NCBI RefSeq assembly: GCF_020662345.1 | Contig: NZ_VMOA01000019.1 | Coordinates: 1 to 64,000, forward strand | Reading direction: 5' to 3' | Source of the DNA: Methylobacterium sp. W2 | Lineage (GTDB): Bacteria; Pseudomonadota; Alphaproteobacteria; Rhizobiales; Beijerinckiaceae | DNA length: 64,000 nucleotides | Shown: positions 37,961 to 46,081 of the stretch, piece by piece | Layout of the letters: each line of letters opens with the position of its first letter | Position numbering within the stretch: the first letter of the stretch is position 1 | Notes under the pieces: generated by a model | Database searches by the model: none | Told to the model about the DNA's origin: nothing | The model's input: the letters and a program-made list of their open reading frames with translations, nothing else | Translations under genes and position numbers: made by a program

Positions 37961-38261
37961 CGACCGGCGTATCTCTGCAGCGAGCCGGGGGAGTAGCAGG
38001 GGCGGTGCGCATTGTCATCGGCGCGTTGTCATCGGCGCGTTGTCATCGGCGCGTTGTCATCGGCGCGTTGTCATCGGCGCGCGGTCACGACGCCCCCGGA
38101 ATGACATCCGGCGCTCTGCGACTACACGGCCGTGCTCTGCGCCATTGTCAAGGTCGGCCCTTAACCGCTATTCACCCTCGAACATTTCCAGAGTCCGGGG
38201 CATCCGCTCACCGGGCCACGCCTGCCGCCGCAACCGGCGGACGCCCCCGGAGTTGTCGAGA
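37961..38261. other. Divergent promoter region kdsB / cycM with minisatellite
   Basis: 301 bases between the starts of kdsB and cycM. Holds the five-copy 14-bp repeat at 38011-38080, and a TTAACC half site near 38162. The remaining part shows no gene. The frames running through it are read-ins into cycM. Confidence 0.5.
38011..38080. repeat. Five tandem copies of a 14-bp unit
   Basis: GTTGTCATCGGCGC repeated five times without interruption; the first copy starts A instead of G. Each unit carries TTGTCA, close to a sigma-70 -35 hexamer. Copy number could vary by slippage and change spacing between the divergent promoters. Confidence 0.9.
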
Positions 38262-38870
38262 ATGGACTCTTTCGAGCTGAACAAGGTCGCGGGCGCCGTA
38301 CTCGGCACTCTCCTTCTCGCCATGGGCTCCGGTTTCGTCGCCGAATTGATCTACACCGCCAAGCCTGCGGGGAGCGCCGGCTACGCTCTGCCCGAGCCTC
38401 AGCCCGAGGCGGCCGGTGGCGGTGCCGCCGCGGCCGCAGTCAAGGCCGAGCCCCTTCCGGTCCGCCTCGCCAGCGCCAGCGTCGAGAAGGGCACCGGCGC
38501 CGCCAAGAAATGCGCGGCCTGCCACAGCTTCGAGAAGGGCGGCCCGAACAAGGTCGGTCCGCATCTCTGGGGCGTGGTCGACCGCCAGCGCGCCCATGAA
38601 GGTGGCTTCGAGTATTCCGCCGCGCTGAAGGAGAAGGGCGGCACCTGGACCTATGACGAGCTCGACCACTTCCTCGCCAACCCGAAGACCTACGTTCCGG
38701 GCACCAAGATGGCCTTTGCCGGCATTCAGGCCCCGCAGGAGCGTGCCGACGTGATCGCCTATCTGCGCTCGCTCGCCGACACCCCGGCGCCCCTCCCCGC
38801 CGTGGAGAAGGCCGCCGCCGAGGACAAGCCGGCGGATCCGAAGGCGCCGGAGGAGAAGCCGGCTCAGTAA
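38262..38870 (+). CDS. cycM: Membrane-anchored c-type cytochrome (CycM-like)
   Basis: Class I cytochrome c that carries electrons between the bc1 complex and cytochrome oxidase. 202 residues: an uncleaved N-terminal TM anchor (about 11-31), an Ala/Pro/Glu linker, the heme site CAACH at about 84-88, and the Met ligand in VPGTKMAFAGI; a charged Ala/Pro/Lys tail follows. The ATG at 38262 is chosen because the TM anchor starts there. Cytochrome c of this form is typical of Bradyrhizobium/Methylobacterium CycM. A terminator follows. Confidence 0.92.
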   Translation: MDSFELNKVAGAVLGTLLLAMGSGFVAELIYTAKPAGSAGYALPEPQPEAAGGGAAAAAVKAEPLPVRLASASVEKGTGAAKKCAACHSFEKGGPNKVGPHLWGVVDRQRAHEGGFEYSAALKEKGGTWTYDELDHFLANPKTYVPGTKMAFAGIQAPQERADVIAYLRSLADTPAPLPAVEKAAAEDKPADPKAPEEKPAQ

Positions 38871-39255
38871 GCGTCATTCTTCGGCGACACTCTCTTCATC
38901 GGCACGACGAAAAGGCGCGGCATGTCCGCGCCTTTCCTGTTCCGAACGACCCGTCGATCGGCCCATTCTCCTGTTGCAGTGCGGTAGCATCCCGCGAATC
39001 ACGTCGCCGAATTGGTTCGGAAATCGAACGGATCGCGCCATCGTGAAGGCGTCGCGTAGGGCGGGAATCGCCCGGAAACGTCGCCGATCGAGGATTCTGA
39101 GCCGAAATTCCATCAAAATACTGCATCGGACTACCCAGCCGCGTAGGCGGCTGCAGGTCTGCGCGCTACAATTTAGAATTATATCAGTTATTGCGTTGCA
39201 CAATAGAACTGGTGCAGGAAGGTCCGGCAAAACGAAGCAAGCGAGAGCGAGACGG
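38871..39255. other. 385-base gap between cycM and the FMN oxidoreductase gene
   Basis: Contains the cycM terminator (38911-38937), a perfect small hairpin CAGCCGC-GTAG-GCGGCTG (39136-39153) and then a markedly AT-rich stretch (about 39165-39215) that includes ATTGCGTTGCACAAT, an ATTG-N7-CAAT dyad. The AT-rich part is the likely promoter/operator of the following gene. No ORF of its own. Confidence 0.55.
38911..38937 (+). terminator. Rho-independent terminator of cycM
   Basis: AAAGGCGCGG (38911-38920) / CCGCGCCTTT (38926-38935), loop CATGT, followed by CCTGTT. Perfect 10-bp stem 40 bases after the stop, with the T run inside the 3' arm. Confidence 0.8.
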
Positions 39256-40551
39256 ATGTCGAACGGTGTCGAGGGACAGTCTGCCATGGGTGAGAGCGCA
39301 TCGATCCACCGCCGGAAACTGTTGGCCTACTTCTCCTCCAGCCCCCTCTTCGCGCCGAGCGCCGCCCGCGCCCTGGCGGGAATCGCCGCCCTTGGAACGA
39401 CGGAAGCGGTGGCTCAGAGCTACGATGTGCTGCGCGCCGCGCCCGTGATGAACGGCGACCTCATCGCCAATCCGGCGCAGGCCCTCAACGTGTTCGATTT
39501 CGAGCCCGTGGCGAAGAAGGAATTGCCCCCGGCGCATTACGGCTACCTCGCCAGCGGCGTCGATGCCGACAAGACGCTGAAGGCCAACCGCGACGATTTC
39601 GACAAGATCCATATCCGCGTCCGCCGCCTGATCGACGTGCGCAAGATCGACACGACCGTGAAGATCTTCGGAGAGACCTGGGCGAGCCCGATCGCGCTGG
39701 CGCCCGTCAGCAGCGTGGGTGCCTTCCACCCCGAGGCCGAGGCGGCCGCCGCCCGCGCCTGCAAGGTGAAGGGTCACCAGATGATCCTGTCGACGGTGGG
39801 CAGCACCTCGATCGAGGACGTCATCAAGGAGCGCGGTGCCCCCGTCTGGTACATGCTCTACCCCACCGACGATTGGTCCGTGACCGAGAAGCTGGTGAAG
39901 CGCGCCGAGGCGGCCGGCGCCCCGGCCATCGTGCTCACCGTCGACCGCCAGGGCGGCCGCAACACCGAGACGCTGTTCCGCGAGCGCCGCGCCGACACCC
40001 GTACCTGCACCGATTGCCACACGCCGGGCTTCAAGAACGAAGTCAGCCGCAAGCCGATGTTCGACGAGATCGACGTGTCGAAGGTGACCAACCTCTACGG
40101 CACCGGCATGACCTGGGACTACGTGAAGCGTCTGCGCGGCATCGTGAAGGGCAAGCTCGTCCTCAAGGGCATCGTGACCCAGGAGGATGCCAAGATCGCC
40201 CTGACCCACGGCGTCGACGCGATCATCGTCTCCAACCACGGCGGCCGCGCCGAGGAGAGCCTGCAATCGACCATCGGCGCCCTGCCGGAAGTGGTCGCCG
40301 CCGTGAACGGCAAGGTGCCGGTCCTCATCGATGGCGGCTTCCGTCGCGGCACCGACGTGCTGAAGGCCCTGGCGCTCGGCGCCACCGCCGTCTGCGTCGG
40401 CCGCCCCTATGTCTGGGGCCTCGCCGCCTTCGGCCAGCCCGGCGTCGAGATGGTGCTCACCCTGATGCAGCGCGAGTTCGAAACGATCATGCGCCAGGTC
40501 GGCGCCACCAAGCTCTCCGAGATCACGCCGAAGAGCGTTCAGATCGTCTGA
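39256..40551 (+). CDS. Exported FMN-dependent alpha-hydroxy-acid oxidoreductase with a CXXCH motif
   Basis: Lactate/glycolate-oxidase-fold enzyme that oxidises a 2-hydroxy acid to the 2-keto acid. 431 residues. The N-terminus has a twin-arginine-like RRKLLAYF, a hydrophobic stretch and AVAQS, a likely Tat signal. The FMN barrel follows: PIALAPVSSVGAFHPEAE, VLTVDRQGGRNTE, VLKGIVTQEDAKIAL, IIVSNHGGR with the catalytic His, and LIDGGFRRGTDVLKALALGA. In the variable loop 4 lies RTCTDCHTPG: CXXCH at residues 251-255 (40006-40020), a heme c attachment pattern. If exported and matured, it would be a periplasmic flavocytochrome feeding electrons to cytochromes such as CycM, whose gene is just upstream. 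The family assignment is firm; the heme is inference. Confidence 0.85.
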   Translation: MSNGVEGQSAMGESASIHRRKLLAYFSSSPLFAPSAARALAGIAALGTTEAVAQSYDVLRAAPVMNGDLIANPAQALNVFDFEPVAKKELPPAHYGYLASGVDADKTLKANRDDFDKIHIRVRRLIDVRKIDTTVKIFGETWASPIALAPVSSVGAFHPEAEAAAARACKVKGHQMILSTVGSTSIEDVIKERGAPVWYMLYPTDDWSVTEKLVKRAEAAGAPAIVLTVDRQGGRNTETLFRERRADTRTCTDCHTPGFKNEVSRKPMFDEIDVSKVTNLYGTGMTWDYVKRLRGIVKGKLVLKGIVTQEDAKIALTHGVDAIIVSNHGGRAEESLQSTIGALPEVVAAVNGKVPVLIDGGFRRGTDVLKALALGATAVCVGRPYVWGLAAFGQPGVEMVLTLMQREFETIMRQVGATKLSEITPKSVQIV

Positions 40552-40701
40552 CGCCCCTCGCATCGCCGTTCCTCCGGCGCGTTGGACCGACGCGCCGGAG
40601 ACGTGCCCGCTTGGCGTGGCCTGTCCCGACGTCCTAGAAGGACATCCCGCCCGCGCCCTCGACGGCTCGGGCAACGGAATTCGGGAGACAGCCGCCTCGT
40701 G

Positions 40702-42570
40702 ATGCGAACAGCCCTGATCGGACGCCTTCTCGCCGCCTCCCTCGCGGTCGTCGCCTTCGTCGGCGGTGCCAGGGCCGCCCCCGACGGCGGCCAATGGGCC
40801 CACGCCTTCACGCTGATGGGCGAGCCGAAATACCCGGCCGGGTTCAAGCAGTTCGACTATGCCGACCCGAAAGCCCCGAAGGGCGGGCTCGTGCGCCTCG
40901 GCGCCCAGGGCGGCTTCGACAATTTCAACCTCGTCGTGGCCGGCCTGAAGGGCGATCTCGAAGGCGGGGTCGCGCAGATCTACGATACGCTGATGACGGA
41001 GTCGCTCGACGAGCCGTTCACCTCCTACGGGCTCCTCGCCGAGGGGGTCCGCATCGCCGACGACCTCTCCTCCGTCAGCTACCGCCTGCGCGAGAACGCC
41101 CGCTGGCACGACGGGAAGCCGATCACCCCCGAGGACGTGGTCTGGTCCTACGAGACGTTGAAGGCCAACAGCCCGTTCTACGCGGCCTATTACCAGACCG
41201 TGGCGAAGGGCGAGGTCACCGGCCCGCGCGAGGTCACCTTCACCTTCACCGAGAAGGGCAACCGCGAATTACCGCAGGTGCTCGGCCAGCTCCGCGTGCT
41301 GCCCAAGCACTGGTGGACGGGCAAGGACGCGGAGGGGCGGCAGCGCGACGCCACCCAGACCACCCTCGAGATCCCCCTCGGCTCCGGCCCCTACCGCATC
41401 GCCAAGTTCGAGGCCGGCCGCAGCGTCACCTACGAGCGTGTGCCCGATTATTGGGGCGCCGACCTGCCGGTGAATGTCGGCCGCAACAATTTCGGCACGA
41501 TGCGCAACGAGTATTTTCGCGACGCCACCGTGCTGATCGAGGCGCTGAAGGGCGACCTGTTCGACTTCCGCGCCGAGAACGTCGCCCGCAACTGGGCGAC
41601 TGCCTATGACGAATTCCCCGCCGTGAAGGAGGGCCGCCTGATCAAGGAGGAATTCCCCGACCGCGGCAACGGCATCATGCAGGCCTTCGTCTTCAACACC
41701 CGCAAGGCCAAGTTCGCGGACGAGCGGGTGCGGCGCGCCTTCAACCTCGCCATGAATTTCGAGGAGATGAACCGGGCGCTGTTCTTCGGCCTCTACAAGC
41801 GCATCGATTCCTATTATTTTGGCTCGGAACTCGCCTCCTCCGGCCTGCCGCAGGGCGCCGAACTGGCGATCCTCGACGGCGTGAAGGACAAGGTCCCGCC
41901 CTCCGTCTTCACGACGCCCTATACCAACCCGGTGAACGGCACGCCCGATGCCGTGCGCGGCAACCTGCGCGAGGCGGTGCGTCTCCTCAAGGAGGCCGGC
42001 TACGAGTTGCGCGACGGGCGCATGACCAACGTGAAGACGGCTGAGCCGCTCACGGTCGAGTTCCTGGAGTTCCAGAGCGTGTTCGAGCGGGTGGTCCTGC
42101 CCTTCTCGGCTCAGCTGAAGCTCATCGGGATCCAGACCTCGCTGCGCGTCATCGACCAGGCGCAGTACCAGAACCGGCTGCGCGCCTTCGACTTCGACGT
42201 GACCACGAGTTCCTGGGGCCAGTCGCTCTCGCCCGGCAACGAGCAGCGCGAATATTGGGGCTCGGCCGCCGCCGACAAGCAGGGCTCGCGCAACCTGATC
42301 GGGATCAAGGACCCGGCCATCGACACGCTGATCGAGGCGGTGATCTTCGCCAAGGACCGGCCGGGCGTGCTCGCCGCCACCCATGCCCTCGACCGGGTGC
42401 TCCTCGCCCACAACTTCGTCGTGCCGCAATGGGCCTCGAACGTGTCGCGGACCCTGCGCTGGAACCGGTTCGGGCACCCGGCCACCCTCCCGCTCTACGG
42501 CTCCTCCGGCTTCCCGACCACGTGGTGGTACGACGAGGCACTGGCCGCCAAGACCGGGGCGCCCCGGTGA
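40702..42570 (+). CDS. Periplasmic peptide-binding protein, YejA-like (first copy)
   Basis: Extracellular solute-binding protein family 5 for oligopeptides or microcin C-type compounds. 622 residues: Sec signal (about 1-25, ends ARA), HAFTLMGEPKYPAGFKQFDY, the family 5 core AQIYDTLMTESLDEPFTSYG, LGSGPYRIAKFEAGRSVTYE, and a C-terminal FGHPATLPLY. ATG at 40702 starts the signal peptide. The stop overlaps the GTG of the second copy by 4 bases, so both are one transcript with the permease downstream. Confidence 0.9.
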   Translation: MRTALIGRLLAASLAVVAFVGGARAAPDGGQWAHAFTLMGEPKYPAGFKQFDYADPKAPKGGLVRLGAQGGFDNFNLVVAGLKGDLEGGVAQIYDTLMTESLDEPFTSYGLLAEGVRIADDLSSVSYRLRENARWHDGKPITPEDVVWSYETLKANSPFYAAYYQTVAKGEVTGPREVTFTFTEKGNRELPQVLGQLRVLPKHWWTGKDAEGRQRDATQTTLEIPLGSGPYRIAKFEAGRSVTYERVPDYWGADLPVNVGRNNFGTMRNEYFRDATVLIEALKGDLFDFRAENVARNWATAYDEFPAVKEGRLIKEEFPDRGNGIMQAFVFNTRKAKFADERVRRAFNLAMNFEEMNRALFFGLYKRIDSYYFGSELASSGLPQGAELAILDGVKDKVPPSVFTTPYTNPVNGTPDAVRGNLREAVRLLKEAGYELRDGRMTNVKTAEPLTVEFLEFQSVFERVVLPFSAQLKLIGIQTSLRVIDQAQYQNRLRAFDFDVTTSSWGQSLSPGNEQREYWGSAAADKQGSRNLIGIKDPAIDTLIEAVIFAKDRPGVLAATHALDRVLLAHNFVVPQWASNVSRTLRWNRFGHPATLPLYGSSGFPTTWWYDEALAAKTGAPR

Positions 42571-44429
42571 GGGTCGCGCCGAGCCGCCGGGACTTCGTCG
42601 CCGGGGCCGGCGCCCTCGGCATTGCCACCGCCCTGACGAAGCCGGCGGGGGCCGCCCCCACCGGGGCGAGCCATGGCATGTCGAGTTTCGGCGAGTTGAA
42701 CTACCCGGCCGACTTCCCGCATTTCGCTTACGTCAACCCGGCGGCCCCGCGCGGCGGTCGGTTCTCGGCGCAACTGTCCTCCACCCTCGGCAATCAGGCC
42801 GGCGACACGTTCAACACCCTCAACGTCTACGTCCTGCGCGGCGACGGCGCCGCCGGCATGAACCTGACTTTCGATTCGCTGATGGTGCGGGCGCTGGACG
42901 AGCCGGACGCGCTCTACGGCCTCGTCGCCCGCGGCGTCGAGGCGAGCGAGGACGGCCTTACCTACCGCTTCGCCCTGCGCCCGCAGGCGCGGTTCCACGA
43001 TGGTTCACGTCTGACTGCAGCAGATGTCGCCTTCTCGCTGAACCTGCTGAAGCAGAAGGGGCATCCCGAGATCTCGCAGGTGATCCGCGACATGGCTGAC
43101 GCCATGCCGGAGGGCGACGAAGCAGTGGTCGTGCGATTCGAGAAGGGCCGCAGTCGTGACCTGCCGCTCTTCGTCGCCACCCTGCCGATCTTTTCGAAGG
43201 CCTATTACGCCGGCCGCGACTTCGAGGCCTCCACCCTGGAGCCGCCGATGGGGTCCGGCCCCTACAAGGTCGGGCGCCTGGAGGCAGGCCGCTTCATCGA
43301 ACTGGAGCGGGTGACCGATTACTGGGCCGCCGACCTGCCGGTGATGGTTGGTCACAACAATTTCGACCAGATCCGCTACGAGTATTTTCGCGATCGCCAG
43401 GTGGCGTTCGAGGCGTTTAAGAGCGGTATCTTCACCTTCCGCGAGGAGTTCACCGCCCGCGTCTGGGCGACCGGCTACGATTTCCCCGCCTTTCGCGAGG
43501 GACGTGTCCGCAAAGAGGTCGTGCCCGATGCGCGCCCCTCCGGCACGCAGGGCTGGTGGATCAACACCCGCCGCGAAGCCTTCAAGGATCGCCGGGTGCG
43601 CGAGGCGATCGGCCTGTGCTTCGACTTCCCCTGGGCCAACAAGAACCTGATGTTCGGCGCCTATCTCCGCACCGCCTCGTTCTTCGAGAATTCCGACCTC
43701 AAGGCCACCGGCAAGCCCTCGCGCGAGGAACTCGCGCTCCTCGACCCGATGCGCGCCGACCTGCCCGACGAGGTCTTCGGGGAGGCCTGGCAGCCGGATC
43801 AATCGGACGGGTCGGGCCAGGACCGGGCGCTCCTCAGCCGCGCCGTGGCGCTCCTGCGCGAGGCGGGCTGCACCCGCGACGGCGCCACCATCAGACTGCC
43901 GAACGGTAAGCCCTTGGAGATCGAATTCCTCGACGCCGACCCGGCCCTCGAACCGCATACCCAATCCTTCATCCGCAATCTCGGCCTGATCGGGATCAAG
44001 GCCACGATCCGGCGGGTGGATACCTCCCAGTACCAGGCGCGGCTGAAGGATTTCGACTTCGACATCACCTCGCGCCGCTACAGCAACGGCCCGACGCCGG
44101 GCCCCGAATTGCGGCAGGTCTACGGCTCGGCCAGTGCGGCGACGCCGGGTTCGGACAACCTCGCCGGGGTATCGAGCCCCTCCGTGGATAGTCTGATTGG
44201 CCGGGTGCTCGATGCCGCGACGCGGACCGATCTCACGGTCGCCGCCCGCGCCCTCGACCGGGTGCTGCGCGCGGGCCGCTACTGGATCCCGATGTGGTAC
44301 AAGGCGGATCACCGGCTCGCCCTGTGGGACGTCTACGGCCACCCGTCGCCTGGGCCGGCCTACGATCTCGGCGCGCCGGCGATCTGGTGGCACGAGGCCG
44401 ACAAGGCCCGACGCATCGGCAGGAATTGA
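42567..44429 (+). CDS. Periplasmic peptide-binding protein, YejA-like (second copy, Tat signal)
   Basis: 620 residues, paralogous to the preceding protein: shared LNYPADFPHFAYVNPAAPRG, FDSLMVRALDEPDALYGL, GSGPYKVGRLEAGRFIELER and QYQARLKDFDFDI. It differs in its export signal, which has the twin-arginine motif SRRDFVAGAG, while copy one has a Sec signal. GTG at 42567 overlaps the previous stop (GTGA). The two may bind different peptides and share one permease, as in some Hyphomicrobiales. Followed nine bases later by yejB. Confidence 0.9.
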   Translation: MRVAPSRRDFVAGAGALGIATALTKPAGAAPTGASHGMSSFGELNYPADFPHFAYVNPAAPRGGRFSAQLSSTLGNQAGDTFNTLNVYVLRGDGAAGMNLTFDSLMVRALDEPDALYGLVARGVEASEDGLTYRFALRPQARFHDGSRLTAADVAFSLNLLKQKGHPEISQVIRDMADAMPEGDEAVVVRFEKGRSRDLPLFVATLPIFSKAYYAGRDFEASTLEPPMGSGPYKVGRLEAGRFIELERVTDYWAADLPVMVGHNNFDQIRYEYFRDRQVAFEAFKSGIFTFREEFTARVWATGYDFPAFREGRVRKEVVPDARPSGTQGWWINTRREAFKDRRVREAIGLCFDFPWANKNLMFGAYLRTASFFENSDLKATGKPSREELALLDPMRADLPDEVFGEAWQPDQSDGSGQDRALLSRAVALLREAGCTRDGATIRLPNGKPLEIEFLDADPALEPHTQSFIRNLGLIGIKATIRRVDTSQYQARLKDFDFDITSRRYSNGPTPGPELRQVYGSASAATPGSDNLAGVSSPSVDSLIGRVLDAATRTDLTVAARALDRVLRAGRYWIPMWYKADHRLALWDVYGHPSPGPAYDLGAPAIWWHEADKARRIGRN

Positions 44430-44438
44430 GGACCACAC

Positions 44439-45545
44439 GTGCTCGCCTACATCCTGCGCCGCATCGCCCTTATGGTCCCGACGATCTTCGGGATCATGCT
44501 CATCACCTTCGTCATCGTCCAGTTCGCCCCCGGCGGCCCGGTGGAGCGCGTGCTGGCGCAGCTGCAGGGCCAGAACGAGGGCAGCCTGTCCCGCGTCACC
44601 GGCGGGGCCGGCGATCTCGGCGGCGGCGGGCGCTCGGCCGGCGGCGGCTCGGAGGCGAGCTCGCGCTATCGCGGCGCGCAGGGGCTCGACCCGGCCTTCA
44701 TCAAGAAACTCGAACAGCAATTCGGCTTCGACAAGCCGGCGCCCGAGCGCTTCGCCAAGATGCTGTGGGACTACGCCACCTTCGATTTCGGCAAGAGCTA
44801 TTTTCGCGATGTCTCGGTGCTGCAGCTGATCCGCGAGCGCCTGCCGGTCTCGATCTCCCTCGGCCTGTGGATGACGCTCCTGTCCTACGCGATCTCGATC
44901 CCGCTCGGCATCCGCAAGGCGGTGAAGGACGGCTCGCGCTTCGACCTGTGGACCTCCAGCATCGTGATCGTCGGCTACGCCATCCCGAGCTTCCTGTTCG
45001 GCATCGCCCTCATCATCCTGTTCGCCGGCGGCTCGTTCCTGCAGGTCTTCCCGATCCGCGGTCTCACCAGCGAGGGCTGGGAGAGCTTCACCCTCTGGGG
45101 CAAGATCGTCGATTACGCCTGGCACATGACGCTGCCGCTCACCGCCCTGGTGCTCGGCGCCTTCGCCACCTCGACCCTGCTCACCAAGAACTCGTTCCTC
45201 GACGAGATCCGCAAGCAATACGTGATGACGGCGCGGATGAAGGGCCTCACCGAGCGGCGCGTTCTCTATGGCCACGTCTTTCGCAACGCCATGCTGATCG
45301 TGGTGGCGGGCTTTCCCGGCGCCTTCATCTCGGCCTTCTTCGCCGGTTCCCTGCTGATCGAAACGATCTTCTCCCTCGACGGGCTGGGGCTCCTGTCCTT
45401 CACCGCCATCGTCGGGCGCGACTACCCGATCGTCTTTGCCACGCTCTACATCTTCTCGCTGATGGGGCTGGCGGTGAACCTGCTCTCCGACCTGATCTAC
45501 ACCTGGATCGACCCGCGCATCGATTTCTCGGCGCGGGCGACATGA
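44439..45545 (+). CDS. yejB: Peptide ABC transporter permease YejB
   Basis: Inner-membrane permease of the Yej (microcin C/peptide) importer. 368 residues: first TM YILRRIALMVPTIFGIMLI, a Gly/Ser-rich periplasmic loop (about 45-85), then the binding-protein-dependent transport domain with five further TM helices and the EAA loop region TARMKGLTERRVLYGHVFRNAM. GTG at 44439 has GAGGA 7 bases upstream. The usual next genes yejE and yejF (second permease and double ATPase) are absent; a GNAT gene overlaps the stop instead. Confidence 0.93.
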   Translation: MLAYILRRIALMVPTIFGIMLITFVIVQFAPGGPVERVLAQLQGQNEGSLSRVTGGAGDLGGGGRSAGGGSEASSRYRGAQGLDPAFIKKLEQQFGFDKPAPERFAKMLWDYATFDFGKSYFRDVSVLQLIRERLPVSISLGLWMTLLSYAISIPLGIRKAVKDGSRFDLWTSSIVIVGYAIPSFLFGIALIILFAGGSFLQVFPIRGLTSEGWESFTLWGKIVDYAWHMTLPLTALVLGAFATSTLLTKNSFLDEIRKQYVMTARMKGLTERRVLYGHVFRNAMLIVVAGFPGAFISAFFAGSLLIETIFSLDGLGLLSFTAIVGRDYPIVFATLYIFSLMGLAVNLLSDLIYTWIDPRIDFSARAT

Positions 45546-46045
45546 CCAGCCTGCCCTTGGTCATCCGGCCCGAGCGGCCGGGCGATGCCGAGGCCATCGA
45601 CCGCCTGCATGCCCGCGCCTTCGGGCCGGGACGCTTCGCCCGCACTGCCTATCGCCTGCGCGAAGGCACCGTGCCGATGGCGGATCTCTGCTTTACCGCG
45701 TTGGTCGGCACCTACCTCGTCGGCTCGGTCCGCGTCGGCCCGGCGGAAGCCGGCGGGCCGCTCCTGGTGCTCGGACCGCTCACGGTCGATCCGAGCTTCG
45801 AGAAGCGCGGCATCGGCGGATCGCTGATGCGGGCGAGCCTCGACGCCGCGCGGGCCGGCGGACACGGGGTCGTGGTCCTGGTGGGCGACGCGCCCTATTA
45901 CCGCCGCTTCGGCTTCACGCCCGTGCCGCCCGGCCGCCTCTTGCCCCCGGGACCGGTCGACCCCGCGCGCTTCCTCTGGCTCGAACTCAGACCGGGCGCC
46001 CTCGACACCGTGTCGGGGAACGTGAGCGCCGTCCGTCCGCGTTGA
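45542..46045 (+). CDS. GNAT-family N-acetyltransferase
   Basis: 167-residue GNAT domain of the YhbS type: VIRPERPGDAEAIDRLHARAFGPGRFARTAYRLRE (shown here as start VIRPERPGDAEAI), LGPLTVDPSFEKRGIGGSL with the acetyl-CoA loop, and VVLVGDAPYYRRFGFTPV, the YhbS-like motif. Its ATG overlaps the yejB stop (ATGA), so it is translated with the transporter. Whether it acts on the transported peptides or simply shares the promoter is unknown; acetylation of imported aminoacyl-nucleotide toxins by YhhY/RimL-like GNATs is a known theme, so a detoxifying role is conceivable. Confidence 0.85.
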   Translation: MTSLPLVIRPERPGDAEAIDRLHARAFGPGRFARTAYRLREGTVPMADLCFTALVGTYLVGSVRVGPAEAGGPLLVLGPLTVDPSFEKRGIGGSLMRASLDAARAGGHGVVVLVGDAPYYRRFGFTPVPPGRLLPPGPVDPARFLWLELRPGALDTVSGNVSAVRPR

Positions 46046-46081
46046 CCCGTTGGGCATCGAGCGCCTCAGCGGGAGCGACGA

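Noticed and set aside
38011..38080. CRISPR-like array
   Set aside because: Units are 14 bases and directly adjacent with no spacers; no cas gene is present.
37755..38261. Longer N-terminus for cycM
   Set aside because: The extension passes through the 14-bp minisatellite and antisense kdsB; the TM anchor of CycM begins at the ATG at 38262.
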